Below are positions 1 through 8,256 of a stretch of DNA of 64,000 nt, one piece after another (within the stretch, counting starts at the first letter, position 1; each line of letters starts with the position of its first letter). Origin of the DNA: Acidobacterium sp. (GTDB lineage: Bacteria; Acidobacteriota; Terriglobia; Terriglobales; Acidobacteriaceae); contig PMUI01000080.1 of the NCBI GenBank assembly GCA_003166955.1, forward strand, positions 56,033 through 120,032, read 5' to 3'. The notes below the pieces were generated by a model. The model was given only the letters and a program-made list of their open reading frames with translations, ran no database searches and was not told the origin of the DNA. Made by a program: the position numbers and the translations under genes.

Positions 1-1179
1 AACAATGGCCAGCGCTTTCCTCTGCCTCCGCCCACCTCGAACGCGAACATTAACTGGGCCGAATTCGAGCCCATCTCCGGCATCCGCAGCCCGTTGGTGG
101 ACTCGCCCAGTCCCTACTCCGAGCACGTCGATCTATCCGTACAGCGCCAGGTTGCCACTAACACCGTGTGGACCGTCGACTACGTCGGCACCTTCGCCCA
201 CCATTTGATCCTCAACGCCGACAATAACCCCGGCAATCCGGCGCTGTGCCTTAGCCTGAGCCAGGCCAGCGAGGTCATGCCCGGCACCTCGAGGTGCAAG
301 CAAAATGGCGAAAACAAGATCTACTCTCCTGCTGCTGGTGGCACCGTCAATGGCACCCGCGCGCCCTTCGGTAATCTGTTCAAGGGCAACGGCGTACAGC
401 TCGACATCGGCAACTCCGGTTATAATGCCCTCGAAACCACCCTTCGCCAGGTCAGCGGACGCCTCTCTATTCTGCTGAGCTACACCTACAGCAAGGCTAT
501 GGACAACGGCTCGGGATTCGGCGAACAGGTCATTCTCTATCCCAACGGCAAAGTCCTTGCCCCTCGCGCCCTGTCCCTTTACGACATGACGCATAACTTC
601 TCCGGCAGCTATACCTACGAGCTTCCCTTCGACGAGCTGGTCAAAAAGAGCAATCAGCTAACCCGGGGCTGGAAGCTCTCCGGAATCTCGGAGTTCACCA
701 CTGGCCTGCCCGTGACTCTGTACGAGATGGACGACAACTCTCTGCTGGGCAGCACCAACAACAGCGGCTACTTCGGCTCACCGGATCTCCCGGTCTTCAC
801 GCCGGGCAAGATCTTCCAGGACAGAAATCCGCGGGACAATCAATTGAAGGGCGGGTCTAATGGCTTACCCCAGTATGCCTGGTTCAATGTCAATCTCTTC
901 AGCCCCGAGCCACTCGGCCAAATCGGCAACTCTTCGCGCCGTTTCTTCCATGGCCCGGGCATCGACGACTGGGATATGTCTCTGCTCAAGGACGTGAAGA
1001 TTGCGGAGAGCAAATCCTTCGAGTTCCGCGCGGAGTTCTTCAACGTGTTCAACCACGCGCAGTTCCCGAGCGCCTTCGGGACTGACGGCAATCTTAGCGA
1101 CGGCCCTGGTGCCTTTGGCTTCGTCACCAGCGTCGCCGATCCGCGCATCGGGCAAGTTGCGCTGAAATTCCTCTTCTAA
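1..1179 (+). CDS. TonB-dependent receptor, Oar-like (3' part only)
   Basis: The frame is open from the first base of the window, so the 5' end lies outside. The visible 392 residues are the C-terminal half of a large outer-membrane beta-barrel. They contain the alternating aromatic strands typical of acidobacterial Oar-like receptors, including 'GYNALETTLRQVSG', 'LLSYTYSKAMDN', 'FRAEFFNVFNHAQFP', and the final 'RIGQVALKFLF', which ends in the terminal Phe used for outer-membrane insertion. Proteins of this type are thought to import bulky ligands such as oligosaccharides with energy from TonB. The gene converges on a glycosidase pair, which suggests, but does not prove, a plant cell-wall sugar as ligand. 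Confidence 0.9.
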   Translation, partial: NNGQRFPLPPPTSNANINWAEFEPISGIRSPLVDSPSPYSEHVDLSVQRQVATNTVWTVDYVGTFAHHLILNADNNPGNPALCLSLSQASEVMPGTSRCKQNGENKIYSPAAGGTVNGTRAPFGNLFKGNGVQLDIGNSGYNALETTLRQVSGRLSILLSYTYSKAMDNGSGFGEQVILYPNGKVLAPRALSLYDMTHNFSGSYTYELPFDELVKKSNQLTRGWKLSGISEFTTGLPVTLYEMDDNSLLGSTNNSGYFGSPDLPVFTPGKIFQDRNPRDNQLKGGSNGLPQYAWFNVNLFSPEPLGQIGNSSRRFFHGPGIDDWDMSLLKDVKIAESKSFEFRAEFFNVFNHAQFPSAFGTDGNLSDGPGAFGFVTSVADPRIGQVALKFLF

Positions 1180-1192
1180 CCAGGCATGCCGC

Positions 1193-1213
1193 GGGTCCGT
1201 CCAACACGGACCC
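1193..1213. terminator. Hairpin between convergent genes
   Basis: GGGTCCGT and ACGGACCC form a perfect 8-bp stem around a 5-base loop in the 64-bp gap between two converging genes. There is no clear T tract on either side, so it is a candidate bidirectional transcription end or mRNA-stabilising hairpin. Confidence 0.4.
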
Positions 1214-1243
1214 TCGGCCGACTCAGGACACTTGTCTCCTGAC

Positions 1244-2719
1244 TTAGAAACTGGACCCCTGCGCGACGAGCAGCAGGACCCAGTCGCCATCGCCGTTACT
1301 TTCGTTGACCTTGCCGGGAGGTGTGAAGCGCCGCTGGCCCGAGTTCGCGAAGGGTCCGCCGGGGATGGCGATGTAGGCGCCATTCACGGGATCGAACCAG
1401 CGGGCGTTTGCCGGTGCCTTCAAACTCGCCATGTTCACGCTGATTTCCCGGGGGGTGGGCATGTATGCCACCACGACCGACCCGTCCTCCGTGCGCGAGG
1501 CAGTGCAGAAATCCATCTTGCTGGCGCGGTCCTTTTCATGTCCCGGGGTACCGAACCCGGCTGTGACCACGGTGTGATCCTGATCCGGAACCAAATCCTG
1601 CCAGGGCAGGGCAGAGAAGAAGCTGTGCCAGAGCATGAGCTGGGTTACCCCGACGGTATCGACAAAGTCCTTCCATCCCGACATAAAGTCGTCGGTATAG
1701 TTATTGCCATACATTTGACCTTTCCCACCGCTCAGCATTGCCCAGTATCCCTGGCGTCGCAGTACAGACGGAGTTCCGTACTCATCGGGCCAGTTATCCG
1801 CCATGTCATAGTGGCCCTCGAGCAAAAATGTAGGTGCGACGGGAGACTGATTGTAGCTGTGCCACATCTGCAGGTAGGTTGGGTAATAAGTATAGGTTGC
1901 GTTAAGTGACAGGAGCGGTACCCATGCCGGGTCATCGAAGGAAGAACTGGCATTTGTATTGAGCTCGATCGTCTGCATCTGGTCCGGGGCTGCGGATTTG
2001 ATGCCTTTGGCAACGGCCAAAACTACCTCATCCCTCCCGGGGTTATCCCAGTGGTCAAAATCGTTTCCGTTGAGCCAGACGATGTTGTTGAAGTGCCCGT
2101 AACGTCTGCCCAGGTACTGCCCATACGCAAAGCAAGCCGCGGCACCGTTGTTGAGCAGGGTAGGGACCCACTGCCCGGTTTCGACAGGATCGAGAAAGAC
2201 TGTCATGCCATAAGCGGCTGCCAGATTCAGCATCTGATCGACACGGGCGAAATAGGCCTCGTTCGGTGTAGAAAGATCGTAGTGAGGCGTATCGTTGCCG
2301 GCGGCAAGGTGGCCCGTAAATGGTGAGATGCCATCGTAGGTAGCTCCGTCTTCCCGGGTCCAGCCGTGATAGGGGCCGGCATTCAGGACATCGATCCAGA
2401 GCGAGTTGAAGCCGTGCGCTGCGCGATCCTCCATAAATCGTGCCGCATCGGCGGTGGATATCTGGGTGACCATGGTTTGCGGATCGTCACCCACGATCAG
2501 AAAAGGAATGTTGTTCCGATCCACCAGATAGCGCCGGTTGGCGCTGATCTTCAGCGGATAAGCATGGGACGCGGCGGTGACGGAAACCGTGACCGGGACC
2601 GCGGTCTGGGCGAATGCCAGGGATGCCGCGGGCAGCATCAGGACGCCGGCAGCGCTGGCTAGTATTCGGCTAAGAGATGCACGGGCCATGGATGTGTGCT
2701 GAGTCAACTCTGTTTGCAT
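1244..2719 (-). CDS. Secreted apiosidase-like glycoside hydrolase (DUF4038 / Collagen_bind_2 type)
   Basis: The 491-residue protein starts with a signal peptide ending near 'ASLAFAQT' (about residue 39). A TIM-barrel of the DUF4038/apiosidase-like type follows: 'LVDRNNIPFLIVGDDPQ', 'HGFNSLWIDVLN', 'NNIVWLNGND' (Asp220) and 'FLLEGHYD' (Glu301). Asp220 and Glu301 lie where GH140 apiosidases have their catalytic pair; this is a motif-level match. The last ~90 residues ('ARWFDPVNGAYI', then a terminal strand 'DWVLLLVA') resemble the small C-terminal beta domain annotated as Collagen_bind_2. The start is supported by AGAGG about 7 bases upstream. It is 36 bp downstream of, and co-oriented with, the GH105 gene, so the two probably form an operon acting on branched pectin such as rhamnogalacturonan II. 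Confidence 0.8.
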   Translation of the reverse strand: MQTELTQHTSMARASLSRILASAAGVLMLPAASLAFAQTAVPVTVSVTAASHAYPLKISANRRYLVDRNNIPFLIVGDDPQTMVTQISTADAARFMEDRAAHGFNSLWIDVLNAGPYHGWTREDGATYDGISPFTGHLAAGNDTPHYDLSTPNEAYFARVDQMLNLAAAYGMTVFLDPVETGQWVPTLLNNGAAACFAYGQYLGRRYGHFNNIVWLNGNDFDHWDNPGRDEVVLAVAKGIKSAAPDQMQTIELNTNASSSFDDPAWVPLLSLNATYTYYPTYLQMWHSYNQSPVAPTFLLEGHYDMADNWPDEYGTPSVLRRQGYWAMLSGGKGQMYGNNYTDDFMSGWKDFVDTVGVTQLMLWHSFFSALPWQDLVPDQDHTVVTAGFGTPGHEKDRASKMDFCTASRTEDGSVVVAYMPTPREISVNMASLKAPANARWFDPVNGAYIAIPGGPFANSGQRRFTPPGKVNESNGDGDWVLLLVAQGSSF

Positions 2720-2755
2720 CTTCTGACCTCTGTGCTGTCGTGGCTGGCGAGCGGG

Positions 2756-4039
2756 TTAGTGTTCCTGCAGCTTCGCAACTTCGGACCCGGCGAGCAAAAA
2801 TCCACCCACTCCGAAGTTATAACTGGACTGAGGAAGATAGTGTTCTGGGGACTCATCGGTCTGTTGAATATTCCCCAGTCTCCCGTCTGCATAAATCTCG
2901 TTGAGCATGCCGCGCCAGGCATTGGCAATTACCGGCAGGTAAGTCGCGCGATCGAGGACCCCATGATTCACGCCCCACGCCAGACCAAACGTGATCAGCG
3001 ATGAACCGGAAATCTCCGGCTGCGGATAATCCGCAGGCTCGAGCAGGTCGGAGTGCCACAACCCATTCTTCGGATCCTGCAGGGAGGCGAGCGCCACGGC
3101 CATTTCCTTCATCTGCGTCTCATAACGGGCGCGATCCGGAAAATCCTTCGGCATGTAGTCCAGGGTCCGCGCCAGGCCGCCCATCACCCACCCATTTCCG
3201 CGCGACCAGAAGATAGGCTTCCCGGCCGGGTCCATGACGCCGATATAGATTTTGTCGCGGTAAAACAGGTGGTAGTGCTCGTCGTACATCTTGTCGTAAA
3301 CCTCCCACCAATGCTGATCCGCATACGCCAGATACTTTGGGTCGTGCGTTGCCGCGGTCATCCGCGCCCACATCGGCGGTCCCATGAACAGGCTGTCGCA
3401 CCACCACCACAGCTGCTGGAACTGATCGCTCGGCGGCATCGGCTGCGGCGTGTTGAACAACCCCTCCAGTGCCTTGCGCGTCGGCTCGATCTTCTCCGGC
3501 TTCGGATCGAGGAAGTAAAGCTCCAGGTATGTCTGTGCGATCGCCTGATCGTCGTTGTCCGGCCATCCTCGGTTCACACGGTCCTCGACGCCCATCTCCC
3601 AGTGATATTTCTCCGCCATCTTCTCCATCGCATCGCGATAGCGCGGGTCGTTCATTTCGCGCGACGCGGCCATGAATCCCATGTCCAGTACGGCCCACGT
3701 CCAGACAGGATTCATGTACGGCTCGGCTCGCTTGAGCTCCCAGTTCGCCACTTTCCGCATCGCCGCGTCCACCGCCGCACGGTCGAGGGCAGGGGAGAGG
3801 TTCGCTTTAGGACCGGGGTCTTTCGGGATATCGCCGAAGTGATGCATGAGGATGTCTTCGTCGATTCCGGCCTGCTCCTCGGAGCTGATATGCGATGACG
3901 TCGGGATTCCGTTCCCCGAATTCGTTTGCGGGTGCAGAGTTCCTCCGGCCAGCGTGAGCGCAACCAGCGGTAGCCAGATGCGCCGGCACCTTGCGAAAGA
4001 ATCCATTCGAGATGAGCGGTCGTCGAACTCCCGAATCAT
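2756..4039 (-). CDS. GH105 unsaturated rhamnogalacturonyl/glucuronyl hydrolase
   Basis: The enzyme hydrates and releases the 4,5-unsaturated uronic acid left by polysaccharide lyases. The 427-residue protein carries the (alpha/alpha)6-barrel signatures of GH88/GH105: 'WPDNDDQAIAQTYLELY', 'WWWCDSLFMGPP' with the likely catalytic Asp215, and the diagnostic 'FWSRGNGW' at 277-284. The ATG at 4037-4039 was chosen because GGGAGG stands 5 bases before it; the frame runs open further upstream without a better site. An N-terminal hydrophobic stretch (about residues 21-34) suggests export. It lies upstream of the apiosidase-like gene and divergent from a ROK regulator, a normal arrangement for a pectin-use locus. 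Substrate (rhamnogalacturonan or other uronides) cannot be told from sequence alone. Confidence 0.88.
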   Translation of the reverse strand: MIREFDDRSSRMDSFARCRRIWLPLVALTLAGGTLHPQTNSGNGIPTSSHISSEEQAGIDEDILMHHFGDIPKDPGPKANLSPALDRAAVDAAMRKVANWELKRAEPYMNPVWTWAVLDMGFMAASREMNDPRYRDAMEKMAEKYHWEMGVEDRVNRGWPDNDDQAIAQTYLELYFLDPKPEKIEPTRKALEGLFNTPQPMPPSDQFQQLWWWCDSLFMGPPMWARMTAATHDPKYLAYADQHWWEVYDKMYDEHYHLFYRDKIYIGVMDPAGKPIFWSRGNGWVMGGLARTLDYMPKDFPDRARYETQMKEMAVALASLQDPKNGLWHSDLLEPADYPQPEISGSSLITFGLAWGVNHGVLDRATYLPVIANAWRGMLNEIYADGRLGNIQQTDESPEHYLPQSSYNFGVGGFLLAGSEVAKLQEH

Positions 4040-4342
4040 CGTTCCTCCCAGTCTTTTACTTCTCTTTGACGCACGGGGCAGAGGTCTTCTCGCGGCTTGG
4101 AAGAGCATTCCGGAACGGCACACGCGTGGTACGTCGTGGCGGTATCGGCGAGATTGCCCGAGCGGACATGGTATGCCAGTCCGATTCGGGAAAGCAACTC
4201 GAAAATTGGGCGATTGTTTCAACAGTGAAACAACTGCAGGGTATGAGGAAGACTTCGCAGCTCCTTGATTGATGATGGCGGCAATCGATGGAGTTGTTGC
4301 GAAGCTTACCGCCCCATTCTTTTTATTGGCCTTTCAAGCAGT

Positions 4343-4356
4343 TTGTAGTATGACAA
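4343..4356. promoter_or_regulatory. Possible operator in the GH105/ROK divergent gap
   Basis: The 449-bp gap 4040-4488 separates divergent genes and holds no convincing gene. Within it TTGTAGTATGACAA is an imperfect dyad with TTGT/ACAA ends, the style seen in some sugar-regulator operators. No promoter hexamers are clear enough to call. The assignment is weak and rests on the dyad and its position alone. Confidence 0.2.
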
Positions 4357-4488
4357 TAGACAGGCGTCAGCCAACAATCGGTGGTCTCGGGTAGCTCCTC
4401 GCAGGCCGGCAGAGTTCTTGATGATCCTGCGGATCGCCGGTTTGAAGGTGGGGAGAGTCATGTGAGCTGCGCCCGGCACGATCCCTGA

Positions 4489-5856
4489 ATGATTACCCCG
4501 GAAAGCTGCAACATGCCGGCAAAAGTATCTCGATTGGGCAACGACCATGGTTCGGAAAAGCCGGACCAGCGCGACCTCGCCATCCTTCGACTCATCCACT
4601 CCGGGTCTAATTATTCGCGCCTCGACCTGGCGCGTAAGACCGGACTCAGTCCGGCCCTCATCACCAGTATCGTGCGCAATCTGATTGGGCTGAAGCTGGT
4701 GAATGAAGCGCCCGCCGTCTCGTCTTTGGTGGGCAGAAAGCCGATCCCCCTCGAAGTGCGGGCGGACGCCGGCTATCTGATCGGTGTGGACATCGGCTCG
4801 TTCTATTCGCACGTTGTGATTGCCGACATGAAGGGCCAGGTTATTCGCAGGGAGCAGATCGAAACCGGCATTCCCGATGGACGGGTGCGGGTGCTGCAGC
4901 GGGTTTTCGACTGCGTGCACCAGACCATCGCGGCTTCGAAGGTGAACCGGGAGGCGATTCTGGGCATGGGGGTCGCCCATTCCGGCGTCATCGATACGGA
5001 AAAGGGACTGGTCCTGTCTTTTCCGCGACCAGGCCAGATGGCGCAGTGGAAGAATGTGCCTCTGCAGGCGATCTTCGAAGATGAATTCCACCTCCCGTGT
5101 CTGCTCGAAGACAGCGTGCGTACCATGGCAACAGCGGAGCGCCACTTCGGACTGGGGCGCGAGGTGGATGACTTCCTCTTCATCGAGGTGGGCATGGGCA
5201 TCGGCGCCGCCATTTTCGTGGAGGGAAAACTCTATCGTGGGGGTGGCGGCAAAGCCGGCGAGTTTGGCCACATTACCGTGGATGAGAACGGGCCGCTCTG
5301 TTCGTGCGGCAACAACGGTTGTCTGGAAAGTGTGGCCTCCTGTGCTGCGATTATCCAGGCGGGACGGCTCGCCATAGAACGAGGCGTGGATTCGAGGATT
5401 CGCGAACTGGCCCGCGGGGATCTGAGCCGGATCAGCATCGAAGTGATCGCGCAGGCGGCCGCGGAAAATGACAGCCTCGCGTATCGCGTTCTTCAGGAAG
5501 CCGCGACGTACATCGCGCGCGGGCTGGCGGACCTGGTGAATCTGCTGAATCCGCGCCAGATTATTTTTGGTGGCGCGCTATTTCGGACCGCTCCGCAACT
5601 GCTCTCCGATCCCCTCAGGCGCATCATCCGCCAGCGATCCCTAGAGAAGTCGGCGAACGACGTGCAGCTGCGCATCTCCCCGCTGGGTGCGGAGGCGGGA
5701 GCGCTGGGAGCGGCACGCATGATCGCGGTTCGTGCGCTTGCCGATCTCCACAGGCGCGCGGTCAGCCATCCAGAACAGATTGCGGCGCCCGACCTCACCG
5801 ATGCGCCCTCTCGCGGGGACACGCCGGCTGAGTCCGCGCGCGGTCGCCTGATCTGA
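4489..5856 (+). CDS. ROK-family transcriptional regulator (NagC/XylR type)
   Basis: Residues ~25-75 form a winged helix-turn-helix ('AILRLIHSGSNYSRLDLAR', 'GLSPALITSIVRNLI'). The rest is a ROK sugar-kinase fold: phosphate-1 loop 'IGVDIGSFYSHVVIAD', 'GMGIGAAIFVEGKLYRG', and the ROK zinc motif 'GHITVDENG' followed by 'CSCGNNGCLE'. The length (455 aa) fits the family's regulators rather than its free kinases (~300 aa). The protein probably binds a sugar or sugar phosphate and controls the divergent glycosidase genes; that target is inferred from position. A second Met nine residues in (4513) is an alternative start; neither has a strong ribosome site. Confidence 0.88.
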   Translation: MITPESCNMPAKVSRLGNDHGSEKPDQRDLAILRLIHSGSNYSRLDLARKTGLSPALITSIVRNLIGLKLVNEAPAVSSLVGRKPIPLEVRADAGYLIGVDIGSFYSHVVIADMKGQVIRREQIETGIPDGRVRVLQRVFDCVHQTIAASKVNREAILGMGVAHSGVIDTEKGLVLSFPRPGQMAQWKNVPLQAIFEDEFHLPCLLEDSVRTMATAERHFGLGREVDDFLFIEVGMGIGAAIFVEGKLYRGGGGKAGEFGHITVDENGPLCSCGNNGCLESVASCAAIIQAGRLAIERGVDSRIRELARGDLSRISIEVIAQAAAENDSLAYRVLQEAATYIARGLADLVNLLNPRQIIFGGALFRTAPQLLSDPLRRIIRQRSLEKSANDVQLRISPLGAEAGALGAARMIAVRALADLHRRAVSHPEQIAAPDLTDAPSRGDTPAESARGRLI

Positions 5857-5873
5857 GGAGGGCGTGCCGCCGG

Positions 5874-6479
5874 ATGCCAGAGCTTAGGTTTTCGATTTCG
5901 ACGTGTTCTGGCGGACACGGAACCGCTGATTTGGAAAGCCTGGCTCGGATCCTCGCGGCGCACGAGATTCCTTTCACCTGGGACGGTTATTGCCGCCTCG
6001 GGCGTGGTGTGACGGACGTACAAATGCTGCGCTCGCTACCGCCCCTGCAGTCCAACCCTGTGCTGCTGGCCAGCCTGCAGAACGAAATCGCCGCTCAGCA
6101 GCAACTTGTGCTCCACTGGTCGTCGCAGCGCTCCCCCATCCCAGCCGAAACTGCATCGATGCTCCGTGGCTTCAGTGGGTTCCGGATTGGCCTCGTCACC
6201 AGTTCTCCTCGCTCGCACGCGGAGCCTTTGCTCCGCGCGGCGGGAATCCTTCCCTGTTTCCGTGCGCTGGTCTGCGGCGGCGACTGCGCTCGTCACAAAC
6301 CCCATCCCGAACCCAACCTGCTGGTAAGGGAGCGGCTGGGTGTTGACTGGGGCCTCGCCTTCGAGGACTCTGACGCGGGCCTGGCGAGTGCTAAGGCAGC
6401 CGGTTTTACCGCTGTTCGGGTGGGAGATCCGAACTACCTTCCTGGGATCGTTGCGGCGAGCTTGGGTAACGTGACCTAA
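5874..6479 (+). pseudogene. HAD-superfamily hydrolase with motif I scattered over three frames
   Basis: From about residue 26 the frame encodes a normal beta-phosphoglucomutase-like HAD protein: cap region 'LAAHEIPFTWDGYCRLG', motif II 'GLVTSSPRSHAE', motif III Lys in 'HKPHPEPN', and motif IV 'EDSDAGLASAKAAG'. The first 25 residues are nonsense, but the DNA contains the missing N-terminus in other frames: 'VFDFD' at 5888-5902, then 'VLADTEPLIWKAWL' at 5905-5946, then 'ILAAHEI' from 5949. Adding one base near 5886, 5903 and 5947 gives a continuous FDFDG-VLADTEPL start in the annotated frame. As written, the catalytic Asp is lost. Either a decayed gene or sequencing indels; all three sites could be short-run base losses. 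It follows the ROK gene by 17 bp with AGGAGG between. Confidence 0.75.
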
Positions 6480-6737
6480 TGGGGTTCGAGCCTCCGCAAA
6501 GGGCAATTTTGATGGGTATACTTCATAATTAAAGTAATTAACGGTGAAAACGCCGCAGATTCGCAAGAATAAGCATTGACTGGAAAACAATTCTCTGCCA
6601 GATTGGACTCTGCGTTACGCCTTGGCTGAGAACTGATCCAGATCCGCACCGTTTTGGGAAGCGCGCGCGCTATGTTGTTGGAGGGACGAAATGGCAGTCC
6701 ACCGAATGCCGGGTTCCGTCCGGCAGAGGAGTTTTCA

Positions 6738-8066
6738 ATGAAGGTTGCAACGGAACCAAAGCATCAGGAATCCCGACACGCCACCCTGGCCCTCCACGGA
6801 GGAACGCCGGTGCGGTCGACCCCGTTGCCGCTGGAATTTCCCGGTGTCCACCACATGGGCGAAGAGGAAATCGAAGCGGCGGTGCGCGTTCTGCGCAGCC
6901 GGTCGCCGTTCCGCTTTTACGGCGTCGATCTGCAGGGCGAGGTGGAGGGGTTCGAGTCGGAATTCACAGCGTTCGAAAACGTCTCCCACTGCCTGGCGCT
7001 GACCAGCGGAACAGGCGCGCTGCACACGGCTTTGGCTGCGCTCGGGGTCGGTCCTGGCCAGGAAGTCATCGTGCCCGCCTACATGTGGGTTTCCGTGGTC
7101 GCCGCGGTGGTCAATCTCGGTGCGATTCCAGTGCTCGCCGACATCGACGACACGTTCTGCCTCGATCCGGCCTCGGTTGAAGCGAGGATCACGCCGCGGA
7201 CCTCGGGAATCATTGCTGTGCATATGAGCGGCGCTCCGGCCGACGTTGAGGCCATCGCGGCAGTGGCTCGCCGCCACAGTCTCTTTCTGCTCGAAGACTG
7301 CGCGCAGTGCGCCGGCGGCAGCATTGACGGCAGACGGGTGGGCAGCTTCGGCGACATCGGAATCTTCAGCTTCCAGATGAACAAGAATATGACCAGCGGC
7401 GAAGGCGGTTGCCTCGTGACGCAGAGCGAATACCTCTATCAGCGCGCATTTGCCGTTCACGATACGGGGTATGCCCGCGACGCTGCCGGCCGGGCCATGT
7501 ACGACAAGCTTGAATACTGTTTGTGGGGGCGCGGATATCGCCTCGATGAAATGCGCGCGGCCGTCCTGCGGGTGCAGCTGCGCAAGCTGCCGCAGATCAT
7601 CAGCAAAATGCGCGCCAGCAAATATCGCTTTCGCGAAGCCCTCCGGCGCTTCCCTCAGGTTCAGCTGCGCAGGATCGTCGATGAGCGCGGGGACACAGGC
7701 TGTTTCTTCCTGACGACCTTTGCTGCTCCCGAGCTGGCGCGCGCAGTGAACCGTGCGCTGCGGGCCGAAGGCATTGTCACCTTCAGCCAGGGGATTAATG
7801 ACGTTCTCATGACCGAGTGGGGTCTTCACCTCTACTACAACATTCCCAGCCTCGTGCAGAAAACCGGCATCGACAAGCGCAATTCTCCGTGGTCGCTTGC
7901 GGAGAACCAGGGTTCGCGCACCGAGTACGGCAAGGGCACATGCCCGCACGCAGACAGTCTGTTTGAGCGGACTAACCTGCTGGCCGTGCCCTCCAACCTG
8001 ACCGAACAGGACGAGGACGACATCATCACGGCGTTCGATAAGGTCCTGACCGCACTGGCGGGCTAA
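6738..8066 (+). CDS. DegT/DnrJ/EryC1/StrS-family PLP enzyme
   Basis: A fold-type I PLP enzyme of the sugar aminotransferase/dehydratase family, 442 residues. Visible motifs are 'LTSGTGALHTAL' (phosphate-binding turn), 'VIVPAYMWVSVV', 'FLLEDCAQCAGG' (Asp187 for the pyridine nitrogen) and 'FSFQMNKNMTSGEGG' with Lys216 for the Schiff base. The ATG at 6738 was preferred over one at 6654 because AGAGGAG stands 6 bases upstream. Members normally aminate keto-sugars made from nucleotide sugars, but this one sits beside a permease and a GH3 gene, with no other nucleotide-sugar genes nearby, so its substrate is open. The preceding 258-bp gap has an AT-rich stretch near 6517-6540 that may hold its promoter. 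Confidence 0.85.
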   Translation: MKVATEPKHQESRHATLALHGGTPVRSTPLPLEFPGVHHMGEEEIEAAVRVLRSRSPFRFYGVDLQGEVEGFESEFTAFENVSHCLALTSGTGALHTALAALGVGPGQEVIVPAYMWVSVVAAVVNLGAIPVLADIDDTFCLDPASVEARITPRTSGIIAVHMSGAPADVEAIAAVARRHSLFLLEDCAQCAGGSIDGRRVGSFGDIGIFSFQMNKNMTSGEGGCLVTQSEYLYQRAFAVHDTGYARDAAGRAMYDKLEYCLWGRGYRLDEMRAAVLRVQLRKLPQIISKMRASKYRFREALRRFPQVQLRRIVDERGDTGCFFLTTFAAPELARAVNRALRAEGIVTFSQGINDVLMTEWGLHLYYNIPSLVQKTGIDKRNSPWSLAENQGSRTEYGKGTCPHADSLFERTNLLAVPSNLTEQDEDDIITAFDKVLTALAG

Positions 8067-8104
8067 GAGGGCGCATGCAAGGCTTCGAAAGTTGAGTATC
8101 GCCA

Positions 8105-8139
8105 GGATCGGGTACAGCCGGAAAGGCTGTGCCCGATCC
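8105..8139 (+). terminator. Long hairpin after the DegT-family gene
   Basis: A 15-bp stem (one T/G wobble) around a 5-base loop lies 39 bp after the stop codon. The following bases (AATGCCTTT) give only a weak T run, so it may be an intrinsic terminator or a 3' mRNA stabiliser. Confidence 0.5.
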
Positions 8140-8256
8140 AATGCCTTTCGTCAGGCCCGGGCCGCTTTGGAATTGGTTCCTGGAAAGTAGTTCCTGTTAC
8201 AACTTAGTCTCCGATACGCGGTTCGCTTTGCCGTTCTGGGTCCCGGATCAGACAAG

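Noticed and set aside
6735..8141. Long minus-strand frame opposite the DegT-family gene
   Set aside because: No domain-like sequence; the plus strand has all PLP-enzyme motifs and a ribosome site.
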